From Sulfodiicoccus acidiphilus (lineage in GTDB: Archaea > Thermoproteota > Thermoprotei_A > Sulfolobales > Sulfolobaceae), in contig NZ_AP018553.1 in assembly GCF_003967175.1 (NCBI RefSeq), positions 2,095,982 through 2,159,981 on the forward strand: a stretch of 64,000 nucleotides of DNA, in the 5' to 3' direction. The notes under the pieces were generated by a model that did not search any database, was not told where the DNA came from, and saw nothing but the letters and a program-made list of their open reading frames with translations. Of the stretch, positions 1 through 7,972 are shown one piece after another (the stretch's first letter is position 1; the number at the start of each line of letters is the position of its first letter). The position numbers and the translations under genes are program-made.

Positions 1-884
1 CTTGAGGCAACAGAGAGTGCTGAGAACGCCATAGCTATAGGGAGTAGTTGCTGGAAGAGAATAGATGCAGACGCCAGTAGTACAGTTAGTCCCCCGAATC
101 CCACTTCCCTACTTAACCAAGAGGACCTCAGGTTCAAGAACACCCTGAGGAACCTCGAGGACTTCTTGGCGTGGACTACGGAGGGGAGTAGCCCTGCGGC
201 GAAGGTGAGCGCCAGAACTAGGGCCCCATAGGGGATATGTAGGTAGAGTGACACCAACGCGTAGAACAGTCCGACCTCGCTCAAGATGGTGAATGCCACT
301 AGCTCCCAATAGTTCTTCTCCGACTTCACCTTCAGGGGAGAGGCCTCGACTTTTCCCTCCTTTGGAGGAACCACGACCAGATTAGGACGTGTGATGTCGC
401 TAGGCGCTAGGTAATCTGGCGTAGATCCTCCTTTAGTCCACCCGAATGCCAGTGCGCCTGTGGGGCAGGCCTGAACACAGTAGGGGATTCCCTTCCCTCC
501 CTCAAGTCTCTCTCTGCAGAAGTGACACTTGCTCACCGTTCCGTCTGGTTCCTCCTGGGGGACCTCGTATGGGCACGCCCAAGTGCAATAGCCGCAACCT
601 ATGCACTTGTCCTGGGCTATCCACACTATCCCGGTCTTAGGATCCTTAGTGTAAGCCTGAGCTGGACAGGCAAACATACAGGTTGGGTTATCGCAGTGAT
701 TACACGACATAGATAGAGCGGTCTTAAGGCCAGCAAGTTCGAACACTGGTAGCTTTCTCCAAGCAACTCCCTCCGACCACGAGTAGGCGTCCCTGCAAGC
801 GGTAACGCAAGCCCCACACAGTATGCACTTGTTGTGGTCAAAGACGAAACTCAGTCTATCCTTTGGCAATTGATAATCTGGCAT
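1..884 (-). CDS. DmsB/DmsC-type fusion: 4Fe-4S electron-transfer subunit with membrane anchor (truncated by window edge)
   Basis: Read from ATG at 884 leftwards, the frame stays open to the window edge (about 294 codons visible). The first ~170 residues carry the four cysteine clusters of a DmsB/NrfC-type ferredoxin subunit: CILCGACVTAC, CNHCDNPTCMFAC, CIGCGYCTWAC and CHFC...CVQAC. After a short linker, hydrophobic segments typical of a DmsC-like quinol-interacting anchor begin. DmsB and DmsC are normally separate proteins; archaeal fusions are known. It would pass electrons between the membrane quinone pool and a molybdopterin oxidoreductase, which is not visible here. The C-terminus and any catalytic-subunit gene lie off the left edge. 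The cysteine pattern makes the family firm; the substrate is unknown. Confidence 0.85.
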   Translation of the reverse strand, partial: MPDYQLPKDRLSFVFDHNKCILCGACVTACRDAYSWSEGVAWRKLPVFELAGLKTALSMSCNHCDNPTCMFACPAQAYTKDPKTGIVWIAQDKCIGCGYCTWACPYEVPQEEPDGTVSKCHFCRERLEGGKGIPYCVQACPTGALAFGWTKGGSTPDYLAPSDITRPNLVVVPPKEGKVEASPLKVKSEKNYWELVAFTILSEVGLFYALVSLYLHIPYGALVLALTFAAGLLPSVVHAKKSSRFLRVFLNLRSSWLSREVGFGGLTVLLASASILFQQLLPIAMAFSALSVAS

Positions 885-1052
885 CTCACGGATCGTCCAA
901 TTGTGTTGTAATAAATTGGCGTATTAAAGTGTATAAGTCTATCGTGGACTCTCCCTCAACCCGAACTTAGGCAGAAAGCGCGAGAGACAAGGTAACTGGG
1001 GTCGAGGTCCGAGTTCGACCTCTTTTCCGTGACTCCTGGGTTAGGTAGCTAA

Positions 1053-1066
1053 GATCAATTTTTATT
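1053..1066 (+). promoter_or_regulatory. TATA-like promoter of the 81-aa gene
   Basis: An AT-rich box (caatttttattcc) lies about 26 bases upstream of the GTG at 1089. This is the spacing expected for a leaderless crenarchaeal transcript and supports that GTG as the start. Confidence 0.5.
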
Positions 1067-1088
1067 CCACCAGGATTGGGAAAAAGTT

Positions 1089-1334
1089 GTGGGAACTGAG
1101 TTCTACGATAGAGCCCTTATGAGAAACGCCTTGAGACAGGCGTTGGAAGCGGACAGTGTCGAAGACGCTTTAAACTCAATGAGTGAAGACGATGTGAGTA
1201 GGATATGCTCCGCATCTGAGGACGAACTTACCAAGGCCTTCTGGGAAGTAGCTGAATTCATAATGGGAAGGTACGTCAATCAAGGAAAGCTCCAGGATAT
1301 TAAGGAAAGTTGTAGAAGGCTACATGAAAAGTAA
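1089..1334 (+). CDS. Small hypothetical protein (81 aa)
   Basis: GTG start placed by the TATA box ~26 bases upstream. The 81-residue product is acidic, predicted helical, has two cysteines (residues ~40 and ~75) and no signal peptide or membrane segment. I do not recognise the family. It is divergent from the DmsB/DmsC-type gene across a 204-base intergenic region and lies upstream of DUF763. It could be a small chaperone or assembly factor for the neighbouring oxidoreductase, but nothing in the sequence shows that. Confidence 0.6.
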   Translation: MGTEFYDRALMRNALRQALEADSVEDALNSMSEDDVSRICSASEDELTKAFWEVAEFIMGRYVNQGKLQDIKESCRRLHEK

Positions 1335-1397
1335 CGGGATAGAGATCTCTGTAGTTGATAGGTCAAGCTTTTTATTACAGAAACGTACACCACCCAT

Positions 1398-2597
1398 ACG
1401 GACGTCGAGGGCGTAGCCGACTTACCGCTACACACGGGAAAGGTCCCATCTTGGCTAGTACCGATAATGAGGCGAATGTCGAGGGCAATATTGGACGTAA
1501 TGTTGCTGGAGTGGGGACCCAGAAAGTTGGTGGAGAGGCTCTCAAACCCGCTATGGTTTCAAGGTCTGAACAACGCCATAGGGATGGATTGGGATTCCTC
1601 CGGTTCAACCACGGTCACGTTGGGTATATTGAAGGACGTAGTAAGGCCAGAGGAGGACGGGTTAGCCATATTAGGAGGAAAAGGAAGGAACTCGCTAAAA
1701 GTACCAACGGAACTTCGAGCCCTCCCACCTAAATTCAACGTCAAACCTGAGGAGCTAGAACGCGTGAGCTTCCTGACAGCGAAGGTAGACACCACCTTAG
1801 TCCAGGATGGACACATCCTTTACCATCACTCGATGCTCGTGACTGACCAGGGGGAGTGGGCAGTAATTCAACAGGGAATGAACCTGGAGACCAAATTCGC
1901 TAGAAGATACCACTGGAGGGAGAGGGAGAACCTCGTTGTGGAGCCCCATGAGGCCATAGCTGGAACGAGAGTAGGTGTAGCGGTGAACGTCACTGACGAA
2001 GACAGGGAAAGAACCAGGAGGTTGATCCAAGACCTACTGAGGACGAACCCTAGAAAGGTGGTTGAGGAGTTCACGAAAGCTAGAAACGCATTGAGGGGTC
2101 AGCTTTCCCTTGACGTCTGGACGTCAGGAGGAACGACGGGAGCTATCTCCAAAGAGGCTAAGTTAGTCTACGCTAAACCAATTGACGAGAGGAGAGTGAT
2201 GAGGATATTAAGAGAAGTGTACGAAGCGCAACCTGCGAACTTAGAGGAATCGCTGGAGGCTGGGTTAGGGCCTTCTACGGCCAGGGCACTCTATCTGATA
2301 GCTGACCTCATATACGGGGAACCTCCCTCCTACCGCGACCCCGTAACACACCCTTACGACCCTTTCAAGTACGCATTCGCAATAGGCGGAAAGGACGGAA
2401 TACCTTATCCAGTAAAGAGGGAGGTGGCAGAAGAGGTTATTTTAACCTTAGAGGAGATCGTCGAGAGAGCGAAGCTAGAAGAAAGAGAACACCGAAGAGC
2501 GTTATATAGTCTGAGGAGGTTAAAACAAGGGAACTTCTCGTCTAGTGGTGAGGTAGGCGAACTCTTGTCCGATAGAAGGAGCCAGGAGACCAAGTAG
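1398..2597 (+). CDS. DUF763 family protein, start codon unclear
   Basis: The product matches DUF763, a conserved archaeal/bacterial family of unknown function: the N-terminal hallmark GVADLPLHTGKVPSWL is followed by MRRMSRAI and a Gly/Asp/Ser-rich core. The first in-frame ATG is at 1467, but the hallmark is encoded upstream (from about 1404). Between the in-frame stop at 1359-1361 and 1467 there is no ATG, GTG or TTG; only codons such as ATT (1374), ACG (1398) and GTC (1404) are available. A TATA-like box near 1369-1376 would place transcription initiation at about 1398. The true start is therefore probably non-canonical or altered. The 3' end overlaps the convergent glycosyltransferase by 78 bases. 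Confidence 0.8.
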   Translation, partial: TDVEGVADLPLHTGKVPSWLVPIMRRMSRAILDVMLLEWGPRKLVERLSNPLWFQGLNNAIGMDWDSSGSTTVTLGILKDVVRPEEDGLAILGGKGRNSLKVPTELRALPPKFNVKPEELERVSFLTAKVDTTLVQDGHILYHHSMLVTDQGEWAVIQQGMNLETKFARRYHWRERENLVVEPHEAIAGTRVGVAVNVTDEDRERTRRLIQDLLRTNPRKVVEEFTKARNALRGQLSLDVWTSGGTTGAISKEAKLVYAKPIDERRVMRILREVYEAQPANLEESLEAGLGPSTARALYLIADLIYGEPPSYRDPVTHPYDPFKYAFAIGGKDGIPYPVKREVAEEVILTLEEIVERAKLEEREHRRALYSLRRLKQGNFSSSGEVGELLSDRRSQETK

Positions 2598-3461
2598 GAT
2601 ACCCAATGAAATCTTCGCCTTAGATGGTGCCGAAAAGGAACAGCAGGAGAGTACGTATGCGAGCCTGCTCAGATCCCTTTTATTTACCTCACCTAGGTAT
2701 AGATGCCACTGAAGTCTCGCCATCTCAGAGCTGCAGTTAGCTACCATCCTCGCCTCTTCTCTGCTTAGGGTCGTGGGGACATCGCCAGAGGCCAACTGAA
2801 AGTACTTCCCTCTCTCCTTCAACGTTTCAGACTTTGAGTGGCCGACGTGTCTAGATGAACTTCGATGAACCCTGTAGTAGGTTAGGGGCCTACTGTCGGA
2901 GACCACGTCGAACGACGAGTCTATTGCGGAGTAGAGAAAGTAGTTATCGACGAGTTTTGTAATGCGAGATAGATCATCAAGACGACTTTGGACGACTTCC
3001 CTTCTGATACACATTGAACTGCTATTGAAGAACATCTTCATCTTGAACATCGAGCAAACCTCGTCTCTGTTCTTTCTCTTGAATCTACGACTCTCGACGA
3101 CGTCTTCTCCTATCACCCTACCCATCTCATCTATCTTTACCCTAGAGTTGTAAAGGAACCCAACGTTACTATCTCCGAACACTTCCTTCACTGTCCTCAA
3201 TTTCTCTAATGAGAACATGTCGTCATCGTCCAAGAAGCATATCACATCGCCTGACGTATGGACAATCCCTGTGGCCATGAAAGCCCCAGCCCGCTCGTCC
3301 TTTGAAACTATCACCTTTACGTCTATGTCATTTACGCTGAAGCCCTCGTCGGTCACTAATACCACCTCGTCAGGTGCGTGGCTCTGTTCCTTCAGCGACT
3401 GGACGGCATACCTGACGTACTCTCTTCTTTTGTAGGCAGTTACTATCACGGATATCTTCAC
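2520..3461 (-). CDS. Glycosyltransferase family 2
   Basis: 313 residues with a GT-A (GT2) fold: N-terminal MKISVIVTAYKRREYV nucleotide-binding strand and the CFLDDDDMFS acidic motif near residue 75-85, which holds metal and UDP-sugar. It probably transfers a sugar from a nucleotide donor during surface-glycan or N-glycan synthesis; acceptor unknown. Its ATG overlaps the upstream GT2 stop by four bases (ATGA), so the two are translationally coupled. It shares a 33-base identical stretch with that neighbour over the LDDDDMFS motif, so they are recent paralogues or have undergone conversion. Confidence 0.88.
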   Translation of the reverse strand: MKISVIVTAYKRREYVRYAVQSLKEQSHAPDEVVLVTDEGFSVNDIDVKVIVSKDERAGAFMATGIVHTSGDVICFLDDDDMFSLEKLRTVKEVFGDSNVGFLYNSRVKIDEMGRVIGEDVVESRRFKRKNRDEVCSMFKMKMFFNSSSMCIRREVVQSRLDDLSRITKLVDNYFLYSAIDSSFDVVSDSRPLTYYRVHRSSSRHVGHSKSETLKERGKYFQLASGDVPTTLSREEARMVANCSSEMARLQWHLYLGEVNKRDLSRLAYVLSCCSFSAPSKAKISLGILLGLLAPSIGQEFAYLTTRREVPLF

Positions 3462-4432
3462 TGCCCATACCTCCTTAAGTAATATCTGAAGAAGACCTCA
3501 GAGGACAAAGAGGGAGAGATTAGGCTAACGATAGCACCTCCTAACAGCTTAACTCTGAAGGATAAGGGGTGCTGGAGACACCCCATCGACTGCAGTGCCT
3601 CACGAAGAGTCCTTGGTTCGCGCTTTTTAGAACAGAGTTTGGCCATAACTCTGAACACCTTTTCGTCACACCTTATCAACATACTTAAAAATGGATATTT
3701 ATCGAAGGCAGAAGCCATTAAGGCCTTAGCTTCCGCGGTCTCACTATAGTACTTCCTTGCCCTATCTAGGAATTCCTCCTTCCCTGCTTCGAAGAAGTGC
3801 ATTAGACTCCTGTGAACCCTATAGATCGTCAGAGGCTCAGATGTGTGCCTGATGGGTAGAGCCGAGGTGAGAGCGACGAAGAGGTAAAAGTAGTCTACCC
3901 CCCTCACCACTCTGCTTAATACGTCTACAAAAGGATCGAGAGTCTCTCTCTTTACACATATAGATGAAATGTTAAATTCTAGGTAAAGCCTAAGAGCCCT
4001 TAAGATCTCTCGTGACTCCCTTGTCCTCAACTCGTAGTTGAACAGTTGGGATCTCCCTATCTCTTTCCCTTGCTCATCTACGTTGATCCTCGCCGTATGC
4101 AGGTATGCTATGCCGTCTTTGAAGTGCCTCAACACTTTTTCCAGCTTTTCTGAGGAGAACATGTCGTCATCGTCCAAGAAGCATATTATTGGAGCTGTGG
4201 TGTGCTTTACTCCAAATGCGTATTTGGCTCCAGTTCCTTTATCTGACACGATTAGATGGGGAATGTTGTGAGTCTCAAGGAACTCCTCTATCTTTTCGTC
4301 CCTATAGTTGGTCACGGCGACCACTTCATATTCCTCTCTCCTTAGTGTCTGAGTCAAGACGGACCTTAAGGCGTCCAAGATGTAGCGCTTTCTGTCGTGA
4401 TCGATCACGATTACGGCAACTTGAGGGGGCAT
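3458..4432 (-). CDS. Glycosyltransferase family 2
   Basis: GT2 enzyme with N-terminal PQVAVIVIDHDRKRYILDAL and the CFLDDDDMFS acidic motif. An in-frame ATG exists at 4513, but it would overlap the divergent GT4 gene and add 27 residues unlike any GT2 N-terminus, so I choose ATG at 4432, where the family begins. That leaves a 64-base divergent promoter region before the GT4 gene at 4497. It is coupled to the next GT2 by an ATGA overlap. Likely role: assembly of a surface or protein-linked glycan; donor and acceptor unknown. Confidence 0.85.
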   Translation of the reverse strand: MPPQVAVIVIDHDRKRYILDALRSVLTQTLRREEYEVVAVTNYRDEKIEEFLETHNIPHLIVSDKGTGAKYAFGVKHTTAPIICFLDDDDMFSSEKLEKVLRHFKDGIAYLHTARINVDEQGKEIGRSQLFNYELRTRESREILRALRLYLEFNISSICVKRETLDPFVDVLSRVVRGVDYFYLFVALTSALPIRHTSEPLTIYRVHRSLMHFFEAGKEEFLDRARKYYSETAEAKALMASAFDKYPFLSMLIRCDEKVFRVMAKLCSKKREPRTLREALQSMGCLQHPLSFRVKLLGGAIVSLISPSLSSEVFFRYYLRRYGQ

Positions 4433-4496
4433 CTGCTGAGGTAGGTTACGGATAGACTGATAACTTTTTCCCTTACCTACTATTAGGTTTTGACGA

Positions 4497-5534
4497 ATGT
4501 TCACCGTTGTCATTCATAGGCTTGGAAGGAGTGGGGAAGGATCCTTAGTGCTCAAATCGGTGGAAATGCTAAGAGAAAGGAGGACCCAGTTTGTGGTCTC
4601 CACTTTAGGGAGACAGAAAGGGTTTGAGGACCTACCTGTGAAATGGCTCATACCTTTCGACATTCCTAAGCTAGACAGATACCAGAGGCTACTTGTGTAT
4701 TTCTCGGCGAAACGGTTTCCAAACTCAGTATTCTTAAACATGACTGGAATACCTATACCTCTCTCTCGCTACGGAACCCACGTAATATACGCTGGTGCAG
4801 CCCCTTTTAACGTCACACCTAAGTACAACAGTTCCCCAATCTGGAGGCTCTACAGGTTACCCTTCTTGATTGCTCTAAACAGGTTGAAGGAGGAAAGCAA
4901 AAATGCGCTATTCGTGGCTAACTCCAAGTACTCCGCCGAAACATTGAGGGGAGTGTATGGAGTTGAATCCGAGGTGATTTATCCGCCCATAGACGTCGAC
5001 GATTTTGGGAAAGCCTTTCACGAAGGAGGTAACTACTTCATAACGGTAGCGAGAATAGAGAGGGGAAAGCAGTTGGAGAGAACAATAGAGATCGCTTCCC
5101 TGTCTGGGATAAGGGGGATTGTAGTGGGGTACTTGAGTGAACCAGCCTACCTTAAGCGACTAAGGAAACTTAGCGAAGAGAAAGGGAAATTGGTGGGGTT
5201 CCTGCCTAACCTCAGCAGGGACGAGTTGATTGAGGTTATGAAGGGGGCATGCTGCTATTTCCATCCTACGACAGGAGAGCACTTTGGGGTCCCTGTGGTA
5301 GAGGCCATGGCCGCAGGACTACCTCCAGTGGTTCCAAAGGAGAGTGGAGCGGCGGAAGCCTGGAACCACTTTACCTACACTACCATTGAAGAAGCAGCGG
5401 AGAAGCTCAAGCAGGCTAGAGACGTCGATCGAAATTACAGGAAGTCCCTAATGGAGGAGGCCAGTAAGTACTCGTCAAAGAGATTTAAAGAGGAATTTTG
5501 GAATTATTTATGTAATAAGGGACTAGCTCAGTAA
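4497..5534 (+). CDS. Glycosyltransferase family 4 (GT-B)
   Basis: 345 residues with a GT1/GT4-type C-terminal domain: NYFITVARIERGKQLE opens the nucleotide-sugar domain, and HPTTGEHFGVPVVEAMAAG carries the EX7E donor-binding motif. It is a retaining glycosyltransferase acting on a lipid- or protein-linked glycan. It is divergent from two GT2 genes, which together suggest a small glycan-assembly locus. No membrane segments were seen, so it probably acts on the cytoplasmic face of the membrane. Confidence 0.88.
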   Translation: MFTVVIHRLGRSGEGSLVLKSVEMLRERRTQFVVSTLGRQKGFEDLPVKWLIPFDIPKLDRYQRLLVYFSAKRFPNSVFLNMTGIPIPLSRYGTHVIYAGAAPFNVTPKYNSSPIWRLYRLPFLIALNRLKEESKNALFVANSKYSAETLRGVYGVESEVIYPPIDVDDFGKAFHEGGNYFITVARIERGKQLERTIEIASLSGIRGIVVGYLSEPAYLKRLRKLSEEKGKLVGFLPNLSRDELIEVMKGACCYFHPTTGEHFGVPVVEAMAAGLPPVVPKESGAAEAWNHFTYTTIEEAAEKLKQARDVDRNYRKSLMEEASKYSSKRFKEEFWNYLCNKGLAQ

Positions 5535-5647
5535 TTTTAGAATCCTGACCTTCTCTGACGTAGTTAACGAGGCTATCGGAGGTGAGGTTAAGATGGAGAC
5601 AGTCCAAACCTTCAGCGCAGAGGGAAGGTCTGGAGGCAGTATTATAA

Positions 5648-5704
5648 AAAAGTTCTACCAGAAATTAGAGATAAAAATAGAAATTTATAAGAAAAAGAAC
5701 TTTT
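5648..5704. terminator. AT-rich inverted repeat between the glycosyltransferase and larC genes
   Basis: Arms AAAAGTTCT (5648-5656) and AGAACTTTT (5696-5704) are separated by 39 bases in a very A/T-rich stretch after the GT4 stop. It may mark a transcription end; archaeal terminators are usually simple T-runs, so this assignment is weak. The rest of 5535-5747 shows no gene. Confidence 0.25.
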
Positions 5705-5747
5705 AATTTAATAAAGCTCTCAAAACTTAAGCTCCTCCCTAAGTAAG

Positions 5748-5774
5748 TGATATAATGGTCAGTACAGCTGTACT
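5748..5774 (+). promoter_or_regulatory. larC promoter with 14-bp palindromic operator
   Basis: A TATA-like box (gatataat, ~5748-5755) lies about 26 bases before the larC ATG at 5778. Between box and start sits the perfect palindrome AGTACAGCTGTACT (5761-5774). A protein bound there would cover the transcription start of a leaderless mRNA, so this looks like a repressor operator. The regulator is unknown; a nickel- or substrate-responsive one would fit the gene's role (inference). Confidence 0.55.
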
Positions 5775-5777
5775 ACA

Positions 5778-7007
5778 ATGGGTAGAAATCTAATAGTCAT
5801 TGATCCTAGTCTCGCTGGAGCCTCTGGAGACATGTTCCTCGGGGCCCTCAGTGACCTAGGTGCTCCTCAGTCTATAGCACAGATGGTGGGAGATAAAATT
5901 TCTGTAGAAGGAGGAAGAAACACGAAAGTGCTATTCAAGAAGGTGAAGAAAGGAGAGTTCTTAGCAACAAAAGCCGAAGTATTTGTAGAAAGAAATGAAG
6001 GACCGAGAACAGGGAACGAAATGAACGAGTTGTTGAGAAGGGTTGTGCTGTCCCTAAGCCTATCGGAAAGAGCGACCAAATGGTCGTTCAAAGCGCTAAA
6101 TGAGCTGCTCCAGGTAGAGGGCAAGTTGCATGGGGAATCGGTCGAGGAGGTCGACCTCCACGAGTCAGGCTCTTTGGACACATTGATCGATATAGTGGGC
6201 ACATCGGCTCTACTCGACTCCATATTGGGGTCTGAGGGAGAGGTGATATGCCTACCCGTGGCGCTGGGAGGGGGACATCTCACATTCTCTCACGGAACTG
6301 TTCAGGTACCTGCTCCAGCTACCATTGAAATACTGAAATCTAGAAACGCGATAGTAAAGGGTGGTCCTGTAGAGGGCGAGCTGACCACGCCAACAGGGGC
6401 CTCCCTCCTAGCTTCATTGTGTGAGAACTTCACACCTTTTTACCCAGCAATGATCCCTAAGGCGATCGGATACGGAGCCGGAGATAAGGAACTACCTGGA
6501 GTTCCAAACGTTCTACGGTTAGTGTGGGGAGAACGGGAAGGCGGCCTCTTGGAGGAGGAGGTGGTAGTTCTAGAAACCGACTTGGACGACTGCACTGGAG
6601 AGGAACTGGGGTACGTTTTGGAGAGGCTAATGACGGCAGGAGCGAGAGATGTGGCCGTGATACCAGAGACAAGGAAGAAGGGTAGGCCTGGCCACCTATT
6701 GAGAGTGATATCCGACCAACTCGAATTCAAGAGGATAGCTGAAATGGTTTTAAGGGAGACGGGGACGCTAGGAGTCAGAGTATTACGTACATCCAGATTG
6801 GTAGTACCCGAGAGAGAACAAGTTGGAGTTAAAGTGAGCGTGTCAGGTAGGGAGTTCGAGGTCAGAGTCAAGGTAAGCAAGGACTTTAACGGTCGCACCC
6901 TTAGGGTCAAACCAGAGTACGAGGACGTAAGGAAAGTAGCCTCGGTCACTGGACTGTCAATCAGGGAGGTGAGTGAGCTGGTCCTTAGGGAGTTCGGAGA
7001 GTCCTAG
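5778..7007 (+). CDS. larC: LarC, nickel insertion protein of the nickel-pincer nucleotide cofactor
   Basis: 409 residues of the LarC/DUF111 family: IDPSLAGASGDMFLGAL at the N-terminus, HGTVQVPAPATIEIL in the middle, and a C-terminal domain with LETDLDDCTGEELGYV. LarC is a CTP-dependent cyclometallase that inserts nickel into pyridinium-3,5-bisthiocarboxylic acid mononucleotide, the cofactor of lactate racemase (LarA) and related epimerases. The full length is encoded here as one protein (in some bacteria it is split). It converges with larB, and larE follows nearby. The start is set by the leaderless promoter and operator directly upstream. No larA-type enzyme is in the window. Confidence 0.93.
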   Translation: MGRNLIVIDPSLAGASGDMFLGALSDLGAPQSIAQMVGDKISVEGGRNTKVLFKKVKKGEFLATKAEVFVERNEGPRTGNEMNELLRRVVLSLSLSERATKWSFKALNELLQVEGKLHGESVEEVDLHESGSLDTLIDIVGTSALLDSILGSEGEVICLPVALGGGHLTFSHGTVQVPAPATIEILKSRNAIVKGGPVEGELTTPTGASLLASLCENFTPFYPAMIPKAIGYGAGDKELPGVPNVLRLVWGEREGGLLEEEVVVLETDLDDCTGEELGYVLERLMTAGARDVAVIPETRKKGRPGHLLRVISDQLEFKRIAEMVLRETGTLGVRVLRTSRLVVPEREQVGVKVSVSGREFEVRVKVSKDFNGRTLRVKPEYEDVRKVASVTGLSIREVSELVLREFGES

Positions 7008-7778
7008 CCAGGGCCACTCTCCTTCCTATCATCGAAGCCACTACAGCAGCATTTACTCCGTTATCTATGTTAACTACGGCCAACCCGAGGGGACAGGCCT
7101 GAAGCATGGAGAGGAGCGCGGCTTCTCCCCTGCCCCAGCACCGTAGCCCACCGAGGAAGGTACTCCTATGACCGGCACGTCGAGGAGCGAGGCCATCACT
7201 GATCCTAAAGCTCCTTCCATTCCCGCGACCACCAACGCCACATCGACGTCTTCTCTCTTCATAAGAATGGCAGCATCTATGGCCCTCTTGAGTCCAGCGA
7301 CGCCCCTGTCGTAGGCCTTAACGACTTGGCAACCCATGACCTCCACTATGGTAGACGCCTCCTCGGCCACCGGCACGTCGGCCGTCCCAGCGGTCACTAT
7401 CCCCACCTTGCATTGGAGCTTCTCTCTTGTGAAGCCCCTAGTGCTGACCACTGCTACTTTCCCTATTTCGTTCACTTCGACCTCGAGGTCGGCCCCGCTG
7501 AGTCCATCCAAGAGAGCATTCAACTGATCTACCGCCAACCTAGATACCACTACGCAACCCGACCTTTTCGCCACTTCAGACACTATCTTCAGTAGTGTGT
7601 CAGGCCTCTTCCCCTCAGCCAAGACAATCTCGGGCACGTCCCGTCTATCTTTCCTACCTAGGTCGAAAAGGACATCCATTCCCAATTTCTCGAGGCCCGT
7701 CAACCTGATGTTCCTGACCGTCTCCTCTAAGTCTATCTCTCCCCTCTTGAACCTCAAGAGGGTCTCTCGAATATCCAT
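6985..7778 (-). pseudogene. larB: LarB, nicotinic acid adenine dinucleotide carboxylase/hydrolase, frameshifted
   Basis: LarB (PurE-like) carboxylates and hydrolyses NaAD in the first step of nickel-pincer nucleotide synthesis. The N-terminal ~225 residues are intact, down to VIGVPSSVGYGAG. The frame then breaks at a C4 run on the plus strand (7127-7130): adding one base gives GAGGEAALLSMLQACPLG...VVNIDNGVNAA, the normal LarB ending, with stop at 6985-6987. As written, translation ends early at 7074. ATG at 7778 is preferred over TTG at 7790 because a TATA-like box lies about 26 bases upstream. The repaired gene overlaps the convergent larC end by 23 bases. A base-calling error is as likely as real decay. 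Confidence 0.85.
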
Positions 7779-7972
7779 GATAGGAATCAATTTCGTTAGG
7801 GGTTAAAACTCGAACGTGTTCGGTTCATAGTTGACTTCCTCACTCTGCCTAGAAGAGTGACCTTCCTTCCCAAGGTTGGTTCGTTGTTCCCACCTCAACC
7901 TGGAATTTTTCATCTAACGGGATCCCTCCAACTCCCGTAAAGTTAAATCCGATGACGTAGATTACCTAACTT

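Noticed and set aside
6440-6949. 169-codon minus-strand frame inside larC
   Set aside because: Serine/threonine-rich shadow of a conserved gene.
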